DNA of 64,000 bases. Source: CAZFVY01 sp964522665. Lineage in GTDB: Bacteria > Verrucomicrobiota > Verrucomicrobiia > Limisphaerales > CAZFVY01. Within the stretch, counting starts at the first letter, position 1. Every line of letters starts with the position of its first letter. The stretch spans positions 4,172 through 68,171 of the forward strand of contig CAZFVY010000024.1 of assembly GCA_964522665.1 (NCBI GenBank). The letters are read 5' to 3'. The notes beneath the pieces are model-generated. The model saw only the letters and a list, made by a program, of their open reading frames with translations, was not told the DNA's origin and did not search any database. A program made the position numbers and the translations under genes. Shown piece after piece: positions 1 through 7,991 of this stretch.

Positions 1-444
1 GTCGTGGAGGATGCGGGCGGCTTCGATCACGGAGGCGTGCTTCAGGTCTTCGACCAGGTTGTAGATGGTGGCCGCGGTCGCGAGCCATTCGTATCCGCAA
101 TTGAAGTAGTCGCTTTCGCCGATGATCTTGCCCGTGATGACGTAGGCGTTATAGGCCACACTGCACGCTTCGGCGTGGTTGTTCGGGAATTCGCCGGTGA
201 CGTTCCGGTGGTAATCCTTGAAGCTCGTTCCGCCGGAGATGTCCCCGGACAATTGCTTTTTGGCGTACACCACTTTGAAGGCGGCCATGATGCGGCCGGC
301 TTCGACGTGCTTGCCGGTAAACTTTTCCCGCGCTTTGTTCGCGTTGCGTTGCAGTGAGACGTGCGCTTTGGCCATCTCGGTGAGTTTGGTGATGTCCAGC
401 TTAATGAGGTTTTCAAAAGAGGGACGTTCAACTTTGTCTGCCAT
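1..444 (-). CDS. Hypothetical protein, 3' truncated by window edge
   Basis: This open frame on the minus strand starts at an ATG at 444 (MADKVERPSFENL) and runs off the left edge after 148 codons with no stop. The translation is balanced and soluble (contains EKFTGKHVEAGRIMAAFKVV and SGGTSFKDYHRNVTGEF), unlike the overlapping frames, which are Arg/Pro/Ser-rich shadows. It is mostly helical in appearance, with no signal peptide or membrane segment. I do not recognise the family. It lies at the far end of the small-gene, mobile-element-like block and is transcribed in the same direction as the large gene to its right. Confidence 0.6.
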   Translation of the reverse strand, partial: MADKVERPSFENLIKLDITKLTEMAKAHVSLQRNANKAREKFTGKHVEAGRIMAAFKVVYAKKQLSGDISGGTSFKDYHRNVTGEFPNNHAEACSVAYNAYVITGKIIGESDYFNCGYEWLATAATIYNLVEDLKHASVIEAARILHD

Positions 445-865
445 AGGATTTGCCTGTGCTAAGAGTTGTCCAGTGGTGCCCGTGGACGCGGGATTGCGTG
501 CCGGCGCGTTCATACGAGCGCGCCCCTTGCAAAGTGACACTTTCAAACCGCGCGACTCTAGCGCGCTCCGGCCCGGAGTAGAGCCGGCCGCCGCGTCCGC
601 GCGCAACGGGCGCGTGAACTGGCGGTCGGCCGTTCTACTCACAGTCCAAAGCGTAGGCAACGCGTGGAATGAGGGTGGAGACTAACTCAAGTCTCATTGC
701 ACCGGGGTTTTAGAAACGCGCCGTTCTAAGGAGCGGAGCGTAACCCCGGTGACGTGAGTGTTGAGTGTTGAGGGGATAGGGCAGGCCAAGTGTTGGCTTG
801 CGGTTTGACTGCGGAAAACGCGCGATTGACCGCGCGCCGCGCGCTTGCGGCGCGCGCAATCGCTT

Positions 866-1090
866 GCGCGATTGCCTTCACTACTAATGCGCCCGATTAG
901 CGGACCCAGCAACCGACGCGCCCGCCGTTCCACTCCGGCCCGGAGTGGAACGGCAAAACGCATCGGCGCACGGGGCGCGCGTGAACGCAGGCGCGACGCG
1001 CGAACCGCGCGCCGGGAAAACCAAGCGCGCCAACGCGCGATTGACTTCAAGACTAATGCGCCGGAATAGCGGACCCAGCAACCGACCGCG
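866..1090. repeat. Imperfect 55-bp direct repeat pair plus 14-bp palindrome
   Basis: Two copies of an approximately 55-bp sequence lie at 866-920 and 1035-1090. They share the core stretches GCGCGATTG and AGCGGACCCAGCAACCGAC with a few substitutions. Between them is a perfect palindrome with 14-bp arms at 925-938 and 940-953 (CCGTTCCACTCCGG) around one central base. A related CTCCGG/CCGGAG palindrome occurs near 566-580. The whole interval from 445 to 1222 is extremely rich in CGCG words, and I find no convincing gene in it. Confidence 0.6.
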
Positions 1091-1222
1091 CCGCGCGCCG
1101 CACGCCTCTAGTGCGCCGGGAAAGCGGACGCTTGCCCGCGCCCGGCCCGGCGCGCGCAACGGGTAGGTGGACCCGGCCCGGCCCGGCCCGCGCCCCGGGC
1201 CGCCCGCACGCGTACAGCAAAA

Positions 1223-1246
1223 GGCCCGGCGCACGGGCGCCGGGCC
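1223..1246 (-). terminator. Rho-independent terminator of the large gene
   Basis: A perfect 10-bp GC stem (GGCCCGGCGC / GCGCCGGGCC) with a 4-nt loop is followed on the minus strand by TTTTG. It sits 22 nt beyond the TAG stop at 1268-1270, where an intrinsic terminator is expected. Confidence 0.7.
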
Positions 1247-1267
1247 GCTTGGCCGTTGGACGCTGGA

Positions 1268-3980
1268 CTAGGCGACCGCCGCGCTTGGCTCGCCCGCGCG
1301 GACCCACACCGGCCCGATCGCTTCCGACCACACGGGATTGAACGGAGCCGACGGCTTGACCTCGCTTGACTTGCGCGCGACCGTCCCGGACCGCTTGGAC
1401 TTGCGAGCCCGGCGCGCGACTGGCGAGATCGACTCGACCGACTCGACCGGCGCGACTGGCGCGACCGAACCACTATCCGCGCGTTGCAGATAAGTACGCC
1501 GCCAACCGGCCAAAGCGGTTGAGAAATCGGCAGCTTGCTTGGCCCGCGCCCGGCGCACGATGGCCTTGCGCCCGCGCGCATAAAGCACGGCGCGAATGCG
1601 CGCCCGGCGCGCGACCGCCAACTTTTGGAGCGCAGGCGCATAGACCCACGTTCCGCGCACGGGCGCAAGGTGGACGCCGCAGACGCCGACCGGCTGGCAG
1701 AACTGCGGGCGACGCGCGACCACGCGCGACCGGAGTTCTTTCACCTTGACCGCCGACTCGAATACGCGCTTGGAAAGGCGAACGTCGGCTTGCGCTGGCC
1801 GCATCAAATCGCGCGCCGCCGCCAAGGGTATCGTGAACCGCGCCCGCCGCGCCAAGTGACGCGCCCGCGCGCCACCGGGCCGCGCGTGCAGGCTGCCGGT
1901 GGGCGTAATCGTCAACGACGTAACCGCATCCCCGGCCCGCCGCGCCGCCGAGTGAAAGCGCAGGACTGCCCGCAATTCCGACTTGGCCGCGCGCAGGTCA
2001 ATCAACGCGCCCGCCAGCATGAGACGCGCGACGCCCGGCGCGACGCGCAACGCGTAGGTGGACCCGCCGCGCCCGGCCCGCCCGGCGCGGACGCCGGACG
2101 GAGTGAATTGAACGCCGGGAGCCACGCGAACCCGGCCCGCCGCCCGCGCGTGATGCACCAGACTTTGCGCCACGACCACCGCCGCCCGGGCCGCGCGAAC
2201 ATCCGCGCCGCCGCCCGAGCAGACGACCGCGCGCCGATGCGCCACGGGCCGCCATTGATTGACGCGTGAACCGACCGGCGCGAATTGCGCCGCGAACGTC
2301 AGAGCGTGAACCGCGCCAACACCGTCGCGCGCCGCGCGCACTTCGCCAGCTAATTCGGCCCGGCCCCGCGCCCCGAGAGATGAATAGACGCGGAACTTGA
2401 CCGTCGGCAAAGGCGCGACCGGCGCGCGGACTTCCGTCCCGATGAACGGCACCGCCCGCGCGACCGGCGCGAATTGCGCGCCCAACGGCGCGCCAGGCGC
2501 AACGGCAATCCCGTAGGCGCCGGAACCGAGCACCGCCGCCGCCCGATTTGCTTTGACGGCCGCGCCCGCCGCCAGGCCCGCCGCGCGCAGGTCTCGCAGC
2601 AAACCCGCGAAATACGGCAGCTTGCGCCAATGTTTGGACGCCGCCAACGCGAGCCGCGAATCGACTTGGCCAGTCTTCAGAGCTTCGCCCGCCGCTCGAT
2701 CCGAAGCGTAACCGGCCCGCGCCGCGCTGTCGTGAACCGAGAGACCCCACACGAGACCGCCGACGAACTTGGCCCGCTGGCGCGCGAACCGGCGCGCCGT
2801 CGCCGCCGCCGTCCCCCGGCATGATGGCAACGAATGCACCAACGCGCGCCAGACGAAGCGGACCCCGGCCCGGCGCTCGTGCCAAATGCTTTCCTCCGGC
2901 CAATTGCCATCGTTCGCCGCCGACCACGCCGCCACGCTGGCCGCAGCAATCTTGACGCTGTCCGCGTCCAAAGGTTCGGATTTGACCGCCGAAACGTGGC
3001 CCTTGGCCTTGCGCCCCGTCCATCCGCCATTGCGAGTTAGCGACTTGTGCGCCGCGCGCCAGCATTCGCCGAAAACGTAACGCTCCGCTGGCAGTGTCCA
3101 AACGTCGCCGTGGACGTAAGACCACGTGCGCCACGCTTCCCAACCGCCGCCGATGGCGTCGGCGCACGCCTCATCTAGTGACGTGGAGGAGATTGACCCG
3201 ACGCGACCGCCCGACCGCTCGACGTAGCGCGCGGCTTTCGCGGCCATCCCCGAGGAGTGAATCGACAGGACCGGCGACTTGCGCCGGACGCGGCGCGCCC
3301 GCTTGACGGAAACGCCTTGCTCCGGCGCAGGCTCGCGGACGGCCAACGACCAAACGACCAACGGATTGCCGTTTTCGTCCAACTCGACCCGCTCAGGTTC
3401 GCGCGCTGGCAACGTCTCGAAATACTCCCGCTCCCGCTCCGGCGCGAATTGAGCCGCCCACGCGCGCCCGCCCGCAATCGCCATGATCGCGCGACCGATG
3501 AAATCGGTATCCGTGCCGGGCCAACCCGCGCCCGGCCAGAGCAAATCCAAGCCGACGGCGACCGGCACCGGCCACGCGCCAGACGTGCGCGCACCGCCGA
3601 GCACCGCCAACGGGTCAAGCGTGACCGGCGCGCCGACAGGATCAATCCCCCGCGCCCCGCGCGCTGAATCTTCCGGAATCAATTCCCCCGCGCGTAGCGC
3701 GCTGAACAATTCCCGTTCCCCGTCTCCCGCGCCCCGCGCCCCGCCCGGCCCCGCGCCCNNNNNNNNNNNNNNNNNNNNNNNNNNNNNNNNNNNNNNNNNN
3801 NNNNNNNNNNNNNNNNNNNNNNNNNNNNNNNNNNNNNNNNNNNNNNNNNNNNNNNNNNCCCGCGCCCCGCGCCCCGCCCGGCCCCGCGCCCGCGCCCCCG
3901 TTTTGGTCTGATTTTTTTTCACCTTGCGGCTTTGTGTCCGCCACGCCAGACGGCGCGGTCAGTTGATTCGATGCTTTCAT
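1268..3980 (-). CDS. Large Ala/Arg-rich protein of unknown function, interrupted by a scaffold gap
   Basis: The gene starts at the ATG at 3980 (MKASNQLTAPSGVADTKPQ); an in-frame ATG lies further upstream at 4205. It ends at a TAG at 1268. The 100-N gap at 3759-3858 falls inside it. The same 33 bases flank both sides of the gap; collapsing that overlap gives one uninterrupted frame of 860 codons (859 aa), and the two halves join at GAGPGGARGAGDGERE. The N-terminal 400 residues look like a folded protein (WEAWRTWSYVHGDVWTLPAE; ERYVFGECWRAAHKSLTRN). The C-terminal half is increasingly Ala/Arg/Val-rich low-complexity sequence ending in a basic tail. Base composition is much more CGCG-rich than the rest of the window. 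I do not recognise a family; linkage to RHH genes and an integrase suggests a mobile-element cargo or replication protein, but this is only inference. Confidence 0.55.
3759..3858. other. Assembly gap (100 N), probably spurious
   Basis: This is a run of exactly 100 N. The last 33 bases to its left (3726-3758) are identical to the first 33 to its right (3859-3891), so the two contigs probably overlap and the true gap length is zero or a collapsed GC-rich repeat. Confidence 0.85.
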
Positions 3981-4536
3981 TGTGCTTTGCCTATCGTTGG
4001 ACGGCCCGGGAAGCTTGCGTTTTGCTTGCTTCAAACGTCGGAACCGATTAGGCCAGTAGTTTCCCGTCCTCATTATGTCGCGACCACCTTGCGGCGCGCG
4101 GATTTTTACGGGCGGAGGCGGATTTTGATGCGGACTAAACCCTTGCGCTTGAGAAGCTTGGCCGGAACCGTGAAAACCGCGGAAATCCCGGTATATCGGC
4201 CACATGGGGGATATGGTTTTCTGGTTTTATCACTCGAAAATCAAATACCTTGGTGAGGTGGTCGGCGGACGCGCGCGGGGTGGGATTGCCGGCCGTGGGC
4301 ACCGGGTTGACGGATCGGCACCCGGGCGTCGTGGTAACCATCGGTTCAAAGTCGGGCGGCGCCTGGGCGGGCGGGGGCTTCGGATTCGGCTGGCTGGCGG
4401 CTCAGGACCGATGGGTGAATGTTCCCGAGGCCGGGGCGCGGGGGCGCGGGGCGGACCGCGGGATCCACGCAGATCGTTCGAAGCGGATGGCGTGGGGCGC
4501 GGGGCCGGGGGGAATCTGTTCACATTGACCGACAAG

Positions 4537-4856
4537 TATGAACAGCAGTATGAACAGCGGAGGGACGCCCTTATATCAATATAAAAACATTATCTTCAAG
4601 GACTTATAAAATATCAATACCCGGCTGTTCATACTGTTCATAGTGTTCATACCAAAAACATGGTGTCGTGATGGGCCAGAATCGTCCGAGGCCTGGCGGT
4701 TTAGCGATGGCAGATGGCCAGACGAATATCTTATTACATAGAGACACCTTACGGCCCGTGGAGTATGAACAGTATGAACAGGTTCGTTAGAGGTTACAGT
4801 CCAACATATTACGCGTAAACGAAACTGTTCACACTAAGCCGTTCATACTTGTTCGG
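4537..4856. repeat. Iteron-like 9-bp repeats (TATGAACAG / CTGTTCATA)
   Basis: About ten copies of one 9-bp word occur in 320 bp, in both orientations. TATGAACAG is at 4537-4545 and 4549-4557. Three head-to-tail copies of CTGTTCATA or a one-base variant are at 4625-4651. Two tandem TATGAACAG copies are at 4764-4781. Variants are at 4825-4833 (CTGTTCACA) and 4839-4847 (CCGTTCATA). The intervening DNA at 4560-4780 is markedly AT-richer than its surroundings. Clustered short direct repeats plus an AT-rich stretch resemble plasmid or phage replication origins or a multi-site operator. No replication protein was recognised nearby. I see no gene between 4206 and 5241. Confidence 0.65.
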
Positions 4857-4895
4857 CGACCGTTAAACTGCGAATTGCGTGGAAATCCCCGCCCT

Positions 4896-5164
4896 GAGTG
4901 GCAGATGAACTGCCATCGAGTGGCAGATGAACTGCCATCGAGTGGCAGATGAACTGCCATCGAGTGGCAGATNNNNNNNNNNNNNNNNNNNNNNNNNNNN
5001 NNNNNNNNNNNNNNNNNNNNNNNNNNNNNNNNNNNNNNNNNNNNNNNNNNNNNNNNNNNNNNNNNNNNNNNNGATGAACTGCCATCGAGTGGCAGATGAA
5101 CTGCCATCGAGTGGCAGATGAACTGCCGTCGAGTGGCAGATGAACTGCCGTCGAGTGGCAGATG
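4896..5164. repeat. 22-bp tandem hairpin repeat array with assembly gap
   Basis: The unit is 22 bp and contains the inverted repeat TGGCAG-ATGAA-CTGCCA, followed by a short TCGAG linker. Three full copies and one partial copy lie left of the gap (4896-4972), and four copies plus a partial one lie right of it (5073-5164). The last two full copies carry an A-to-G change in the stem (CTGCCG). The 100-N gap at 4973-5072 has a 47-nt identical overlap on its two sides, so the copy number is unresolved and probably collapsed. Successive units can also pair alternately (TGCCA-CTCGA-TGGCA). The array lies downstream of the 5242-5685 gene on its transcript. Confidence 0.85.
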
Positions 5165-5241
5165 GGCGTTCGCCGGGGATTCTGCTGGCAAAAACTCGGC
5201 GAGCGAGGGAGGTACGCGGACTGGGGCTGGGGTGACGGGGG

Positions 5242-5685
5242 TTAGGCGAGGATGGATTCGGGCAGGGACATGGCTAGGCGATCGGCGTTGGCGGGGTCGG
5301 CCAGTCGACGGCGTTGCTCGAGAATGTGGGCGACGGCGTGTTTGGATTGGAGTTGGACGCACAGACAGATGATGTCCACCTGGCGCTGGGTCTTGCCGTC
5401 GGTCGGGAAGCGTTTGGCGTACGCGCCGGCGGCGCCTTTGATGATGGCGACGAGTTCTGCCGGCAATTGCCAACAGGCGAATAGTTCGCGCGTGGCGGGG
5501 GTGCGCTTGAGGGGTTTGGTGGGCTTCGGATCGCTGGCGGTGGCGGCGGCAAGCTGCAGCTCGATGCACTGGGCCACGATGGTGGACTCGGAGGATCCGA
5601 GTTTGGCGGCGGCTTGTTCGATGAGGCGTTTAATCTCGACCGGAAGCGGGGTGGTGAAGGAACGGCGGAGTTCTTTTTTGGGCAT
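5242..5685 (-). CDS. Small hypothetical protein with RHH-like N-terminus
   Basis: This encodes 147 aa starting MPKKELRRSF. Residues 7-50 (TTPLPVEIKRLIEQAAAKLG, then SSESTIVAQCIELQLAAAT) have the strand-helix-helix pattern of MetJ/Arc-type ribbon-helix-helix (RHH) proteins. A second helical region follows from about residue 65 to 140. That makes it longer than a simple RHH repressor. It is encoded on the same strand as the zinc-ribbon operon to its right, 55 nt downstream of that operon's last stop. A DNA-binding regulatory role is inferred from the fold pattern only. Confidence 0.6.
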   Translation of the reverse strand: MPKKELRRSFTTPLPVEIKRLIEQAAAKLGSSESTIVAQCIELQLAAATASDPKPTKPLKRTPATRELFACWQLPAELVAIIKGAAGAYAKRFPTDGKTQRQVDIICLCVQLQSKHAVAHILEQRRRLADPANADRLAMSLPESILA

Positions 5686-5740
5686 GATGGGAGGAATGGG
5701 AGGGATGGGATGAATGTGTCTGTGCTATGTGTTTGGACTT

Positions 5741-6403
5741 CTAAAGGTTACGAATCAGATTGTCGCAATTCGAGCAGCGCAGTTCGTCGTGGAATATCGC
5801 ATCAGCCGCCATTGATCCGAATGCTTGGAGCAAGATGCCGGAGATGCTTAATGGTGTGAACAACATTGGCCGGGCGGGGGAATGGATGTAGAAATCAAAC
5901 GAGCCGCAATTGCTGCAACGTTCAGGAGGCGGCGGTAGTGGTGGCACCCAGACAGGGGAAACATCGGCAAAGTGGACGATTTGCTCATGGCAACGCATGC
6001 ACTCATCTACCTGTCCATCAAAATGTTCCGAGAATGAGAATTCCTGACCGCACCCGCCGCAACGCGTTATTATCCTTCGTTCGGCCACCTCAAGGATGGT
6101 CTCCTGTTCGCAACACGGACATTGCCGCTTCATATTGAGTAAAGAGCTTTGAAAATAGAAGCGATTGGAGCAATACATGCACTCCGCGACGGAAGCACCG
6201 GTAATGGGTCTCAATTGTAAATCGCTGAGACGGAAACGTCCTCTTCGTGGTTTGCGTAGTACCGGGCGAGCGATAGAAAGGTGCATCCAGTCGGAGCAGT
6301 GAGGGCACTGAATCGATTCGCCGATTCCATGGCTGGGAAACTCAATCCCGCCTTGGCAGCTTGGGCATTTGCAGACCAAGAATTTATGACCACTGTCAGG
6401 CAT
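5741..6403 (-). CDS. Multi-zinc-ribbon protein (eight CxxC motifs)
   Basis: This encodes 220 aa from the ATG at 6403 (MPDSGHKFLVCKCPSCQGG), which overlaps the end of the upstream RHH gene by 8 nt. Eight CxxC knuckles can be paired into four zinc ribbons: CPSC/CPHC, CMYC/CPCC, CGGC/CMRC and CSNC/CSNC. A proline-rich linker (VPPLPPPPE) precedes the last ribbon, and a short hydrophobic segment (FTPLSISGILLQAFGSMAAD) is inserted in it. The upstream in-frame ATG at 6478 is less likely because it would bury the start in the neighbouring gene. The likely role is nucleic-acid or protein binding; no catalytic motif is visible. Confidence 0.7.
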   Translation of the reverse strand: MPDSGHKFLVCKCPSCQGGIEFPSHGIGESIQCPHCSDWMHLSIARPVLRKPRRGRFRLSDLQLRPITGASVAECMYCSNRFYFQSSLLNMKRQCPCCEQETILEVAERRIITRCGGCGQEFSFSEHFDGQVDECMRCHEQIVHFADVSPVWVPPLPPPPERCSNCGSFDFYIHSPARPMLFTPLSISGILLQAFGSMAADAIFHDELRCSNCDNLIRNL

Positions 6404-6641
6404 GGGGCTTCTTGCGGGTCGGAGATGGCCTGGGAGGCTCGTTGAGCGTGAGATAATCAGCCTGTCTCTCTGGTACAATAAATGCGTCTGAAACGGAGGG
6501 TTGGCGGGCGAGAAATTCGATCACCGCTCTTCGTACAATGTTCCCCTCTGTCTGCTCGAATCTGCGGCAATACTCTGCAAGTTTCTCCTTGAGTTCGGGA
6601 GAGCAACGGGCGCGGATAATCTTGGAATTAATGTTCGGCAT
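6396..6641 (-). CDS. Ribbon-helix-helix protein
   Basis: This encodes 81 aa. Residues 5-45 fit an RHH DNA-binding fold: a beta strand (SKIIRARCSPELKEKLAEYC) followed by two helices (EGNIVRRAVIEFLARQ). It overlaps the upstream RHH gene by 14 nt and the downstream zinc-ribbon gene by 8 nt, so the three are translationally coupled. It is probably a small repressor or antitoxin-like regulator, although no toxin-like partner was recognised. Confidence 0.7.
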   Translation of the reverse strand: MPNINSKIIRARCSPELKEKLAEYCRRFEQTEGNIVRRAVIEFLARQPSVSDAFIVPERQADYLTLNEPPRPSPTRKKPHA

Positions 6642-6822
6642 GGGCTAACTGGCGACCGTCGCCCGGCGTGGATTTTAAGATTGACTCGACGTAAAATGCG
6701 CAAGCGATTCGGACTATATCTGCAGGCGCGCGTTGCTGGGCTGACGCCGCAGCTTCGATTCGTTGCTTAAGCGTTTCATCGCATCTCGCTCGTATCACCT
6801 CGGTTTTCTTTAATCCCTTCAT
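6628..6822 (-). CDS. Ribbon-helix-helix protein, first gene of the coupled trio
   Basis: This encodes 64 aa from the ATG at 6822 (MKGLKKTEVIRARCDETL). The strand EVIRARCDETLKQRIEAAAS and the helices APADIVRIACAFYVES match the RHH pattern and resemble the next gene's N-terminus, suggesting an old duplication. An upstream in-frame ATG at 6912 is unlikely because it would translate through the intergenic palindromes. A perfect GTGGCAC/GTGCCAC palindrome ends 2 nt before this start codon, which fits autoregulation. Confidence 0.65.
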   Translation of the reverse strand: MKGLKKTEVIRARCDETLKQRIEAAASAQQRAPADIVRIACAFYVESILKSTPGDGRQLAHAEH

Positions 6823-6823
6823 C

Positions 6824-6912
6824 GTGGCACACCGTGCCACAAACGGTTTTTCGGTGCAAGAAAAAAACCGTTGACAGTCCGTAGCTATTTGTGGCATTTT
6901 GTAGCACAACAA
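6824..6912. promoter_or_regulatory. Divergent control region with three inverted repeats
   Basis: Between the divergently oriented RHH genes lie three elements. (a) GTGGCAC-ACC-GTGCCAC is at 6824-6840. (b) A perfect 10-bp inverted repeat AACGGTTTTT / AAAAACCGTT is at 6842-6851 and 6863-6872. (c) A weaker copy of the first, GTGGCA-TTTTG-TAGCAC, is at 6891-6907. A TTGACA -35-like hexamer at 6871-6876 overlaps arm (b), with CATTTT about 18 nt later for the rightward gene. Operator function is inferred from position and symmetry. Confidence 0.5.
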
Positions 6913-6926
6913 AGCTCAAACGGCTC

Positions 6927-7151
6927 ATGAAACCTGGGAATAAAACGGAAACGATCAGATTCAGATGTGACTCTGGTACGCGGGATAGGGCGTCGGCGCT
7001 CGCCGAAAAGAATCAGTGGAGTTTGTCAATTTTGCTGCGCACGGCGGTCCGTGAATTTCTTCAGCGGCAGGAAGAATCTGCGGCAAACGGCGAGAACAAT
7101 GGCGCGTGCGCGAGGGCGGCCGAGCCGGAAACGGAGATGGTGGGACGATGA
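6927..7151 (+). CDS. Ribbon-helix-helix protein with repeated C-terminal tail
   Basis: This encodes 74 aa from the ATG at 6927 (MKPGNKTETIRFRCDSGT). The RHH core spans residues 5-50 (strand ETIRFRCDSG, helices TRDRASALAEK and LSILLRTAVREFLQRQ). The last 21 residues (ANGENNGACARAAEPETEMVG) are encoded by a 64-bp stretch duplicated exactly in the gene ending at 7629. The gene is divergent from the minus-strand RHH operon and shares its control region. Confidence 0.6.
   Translation: MKPGNKTETIRFRCDSGTRDRASALAEKNQWSLSILLRTAVREFLQRQEESAANGENNGACARAAEPETEMVGR
7082..7151 (+). repeat. 70-bp duplicated gene-junction cassette, copy 1
   Basis: Positions 7082-7145 are identical to 7560-7623, followed by one mismatch and a shared GATGA. 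The unit encodes a 21-residue C-terminal tail, the stop codon and the overlapping ATG of whatever follows. In this copy the ATG at 7148 opens no convincing gene. Confidence 0.8.
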
Positions 7152-7177
7152 GTGGGCGCGGGAAATGCCCAACAGGC

Positions 7178-7378
7178 TTAAGTCTTCGGCGTGGATTCAA
7201 AGTTGTTGAACACGATCTGAACGAAGTCGCCATCTTTTTCGCGGTGGAAGTCCACCAGGGGAAGCTCGCTGGAATGAACAATCCGCGCGCCGTCGCAAAT
7301 GCAGACGCTGCACGGTGTGTTGCCGTGGGTCAAGCGGGCTTGGTTTAACGTAGTAATCAATTGATCGAGGGTAATCAT
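7178..7378 (-). CDS. Small hypothetical protein
   Basis: This encodes 66 aa from the ATG at 7378 (MITLDQLITTLNQARLTHG). The sequence is compact and mixed in composition (SVCICDGARIVHS; REKDGDFVQIVFNNF), which looks more protein-like than the opposite-strand frame. Its start codon lies only 2 nt from the divergent ATG at 7381. No family was recognised, and no clear ribosome-binding site is seen. Confidence 0.45.
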   Translation of the reverse strand: MITLDQLITTLNQARLTHGNTPCSVCICDGARIVHSSELPLVDFHREKDGDFVQIVFNNFESTPKT

Positions 7379-7380
7379 AA

Positions 7381-7629
7381 ATGAACGCGATTGTATGGCG
7401 GGCGCCCGCGGGCGCAATGGTGAAGATCGGTGACGCGGTGCATCCGGCGGGCGACATTTACGCGCTAACGCGGCACGGGCATCTGTGCATGCGAATGAAT
7501 ACCGGATTTGTCAACTTGGACAAGGTGCGCGTCGTGATGATGGCGGAGGTGGGAGGGGTGGCAAACGGCGAGAACAATGGCGCGTGCGCGAGGGCGGCCG
7601 AGCCGGAAACGGAGATGGTGGGAGGATGA
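7381..7629 (+). CDS. Small hypothetical protein with duplicated tail
   Basis: This encodes 82 aa starting MNAIVWRAPAGAMVKIGDAV. A GAGG ribosome-binding site lies about 10 nt upstream. The first 60 residues form a plausible small beta-rich domain (GDIYALTRHGHLCMRMNTGF). The C-terminal 21 residues are the same repeated tail as in the RHH protein ending at 7151. Its TGA overlaps the next gene's ATG (ATGA). Confidence 0.5.
   Translation: MNAIVWRAPAGAMVKIGDAVHPAGDIYALTRHGHLCMRMNTGFVNLDKVRVVMMAEVGGVANGENNGACARAAEPETEMVGG
7560..7629 (+). repeat. 70-bp duplicated gene-junction cassette, copy 2
   Basis: This is the second copy of the 7082-7151 unit: 64 identical bases, then one mismatch and GATGA. 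Here the embedded ATG at 7626 starts a real downstream gene, and GGAGG just before it provides a ribosome-binding site. Confidence 0.8.
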
Positions 7630-7991
7630 AAACGAAAGGTAAACAGATGCTGAAGCTCGACAAGAAACACCGATCGCGTCCCAAGCTTATTGAACGGAAT
7701 AACGGCATCGTCAGCTGCGCCTGGGCGACCTGTGGGCGGGTGAGTATTCGTCATTATTCCAAGGCTGAGTGGCGGCGATTGGAAAAAATTCTAAGGTCCG
7801 CCGGCAAGCCACTTGGCAGCGTGACGTTTGCGGGTTCGATGAGGGAGTTCGCGCGCGGAGCCACCTCGCAATTGCAATTGGCGGGGTTGTTTTCCGCTGG
7901 CGTGGCCGCGCCGGTGAAGTTCGGGCGGCTTAATGGGATTCAGCTTTCGACCCGTCGAGCCCTGAGCGTTTCAAAAGCGATCGGTAAATGA
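7626..7991 (+). CDS. Hypothetical basic protein
   Basis: This encodes 121 aa from the ATG at 7626 (MKTKGKQMLKLDKKHRSRPK), preceded by GGAGG and overlapping the previous stop by 4 nt. The N-terminus is strongly basic. The middle (GIVSCAWATCGRVSIRHYSK) contains two cysteines, and the C-terminal half is Ala/Gly-rich. No known family was recognised. The last 62 nt overlap the convergent gene at 7930-8169. Confidence 0.5.
   Translation: MKTKGKQMLKLDKKHRSRPKLIERNNGIVSCAWATCGRVSIRHYSKAEWRRLEKILRSAGKPLGSVTFAGSMREFARGATSQLQLAGLFSAGVAAPVKFGRLNGIQLSTRRALSVSKAIGK

Noticed and set aside
4896..5164. Possible CRISPR array
   Set aside because: The 22-bp units are directly contiguous with no unique spacers, and there are no cas genes.
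4829..5569. Frame that reads through the 22-bp tandem repeats and the N gap
   Set aside because: It is a repetitive translation (ICHSMAVHLPLDGSS) across an unresolved array, opened only by the repeat length; no start or family support.
7106..7348. Plus-strand gene opened by the ATG of the first duplicated cassette
   Set aside because: It runs antisense to a more protein-like minus-strand frame and shows no similarity or domain pattern.
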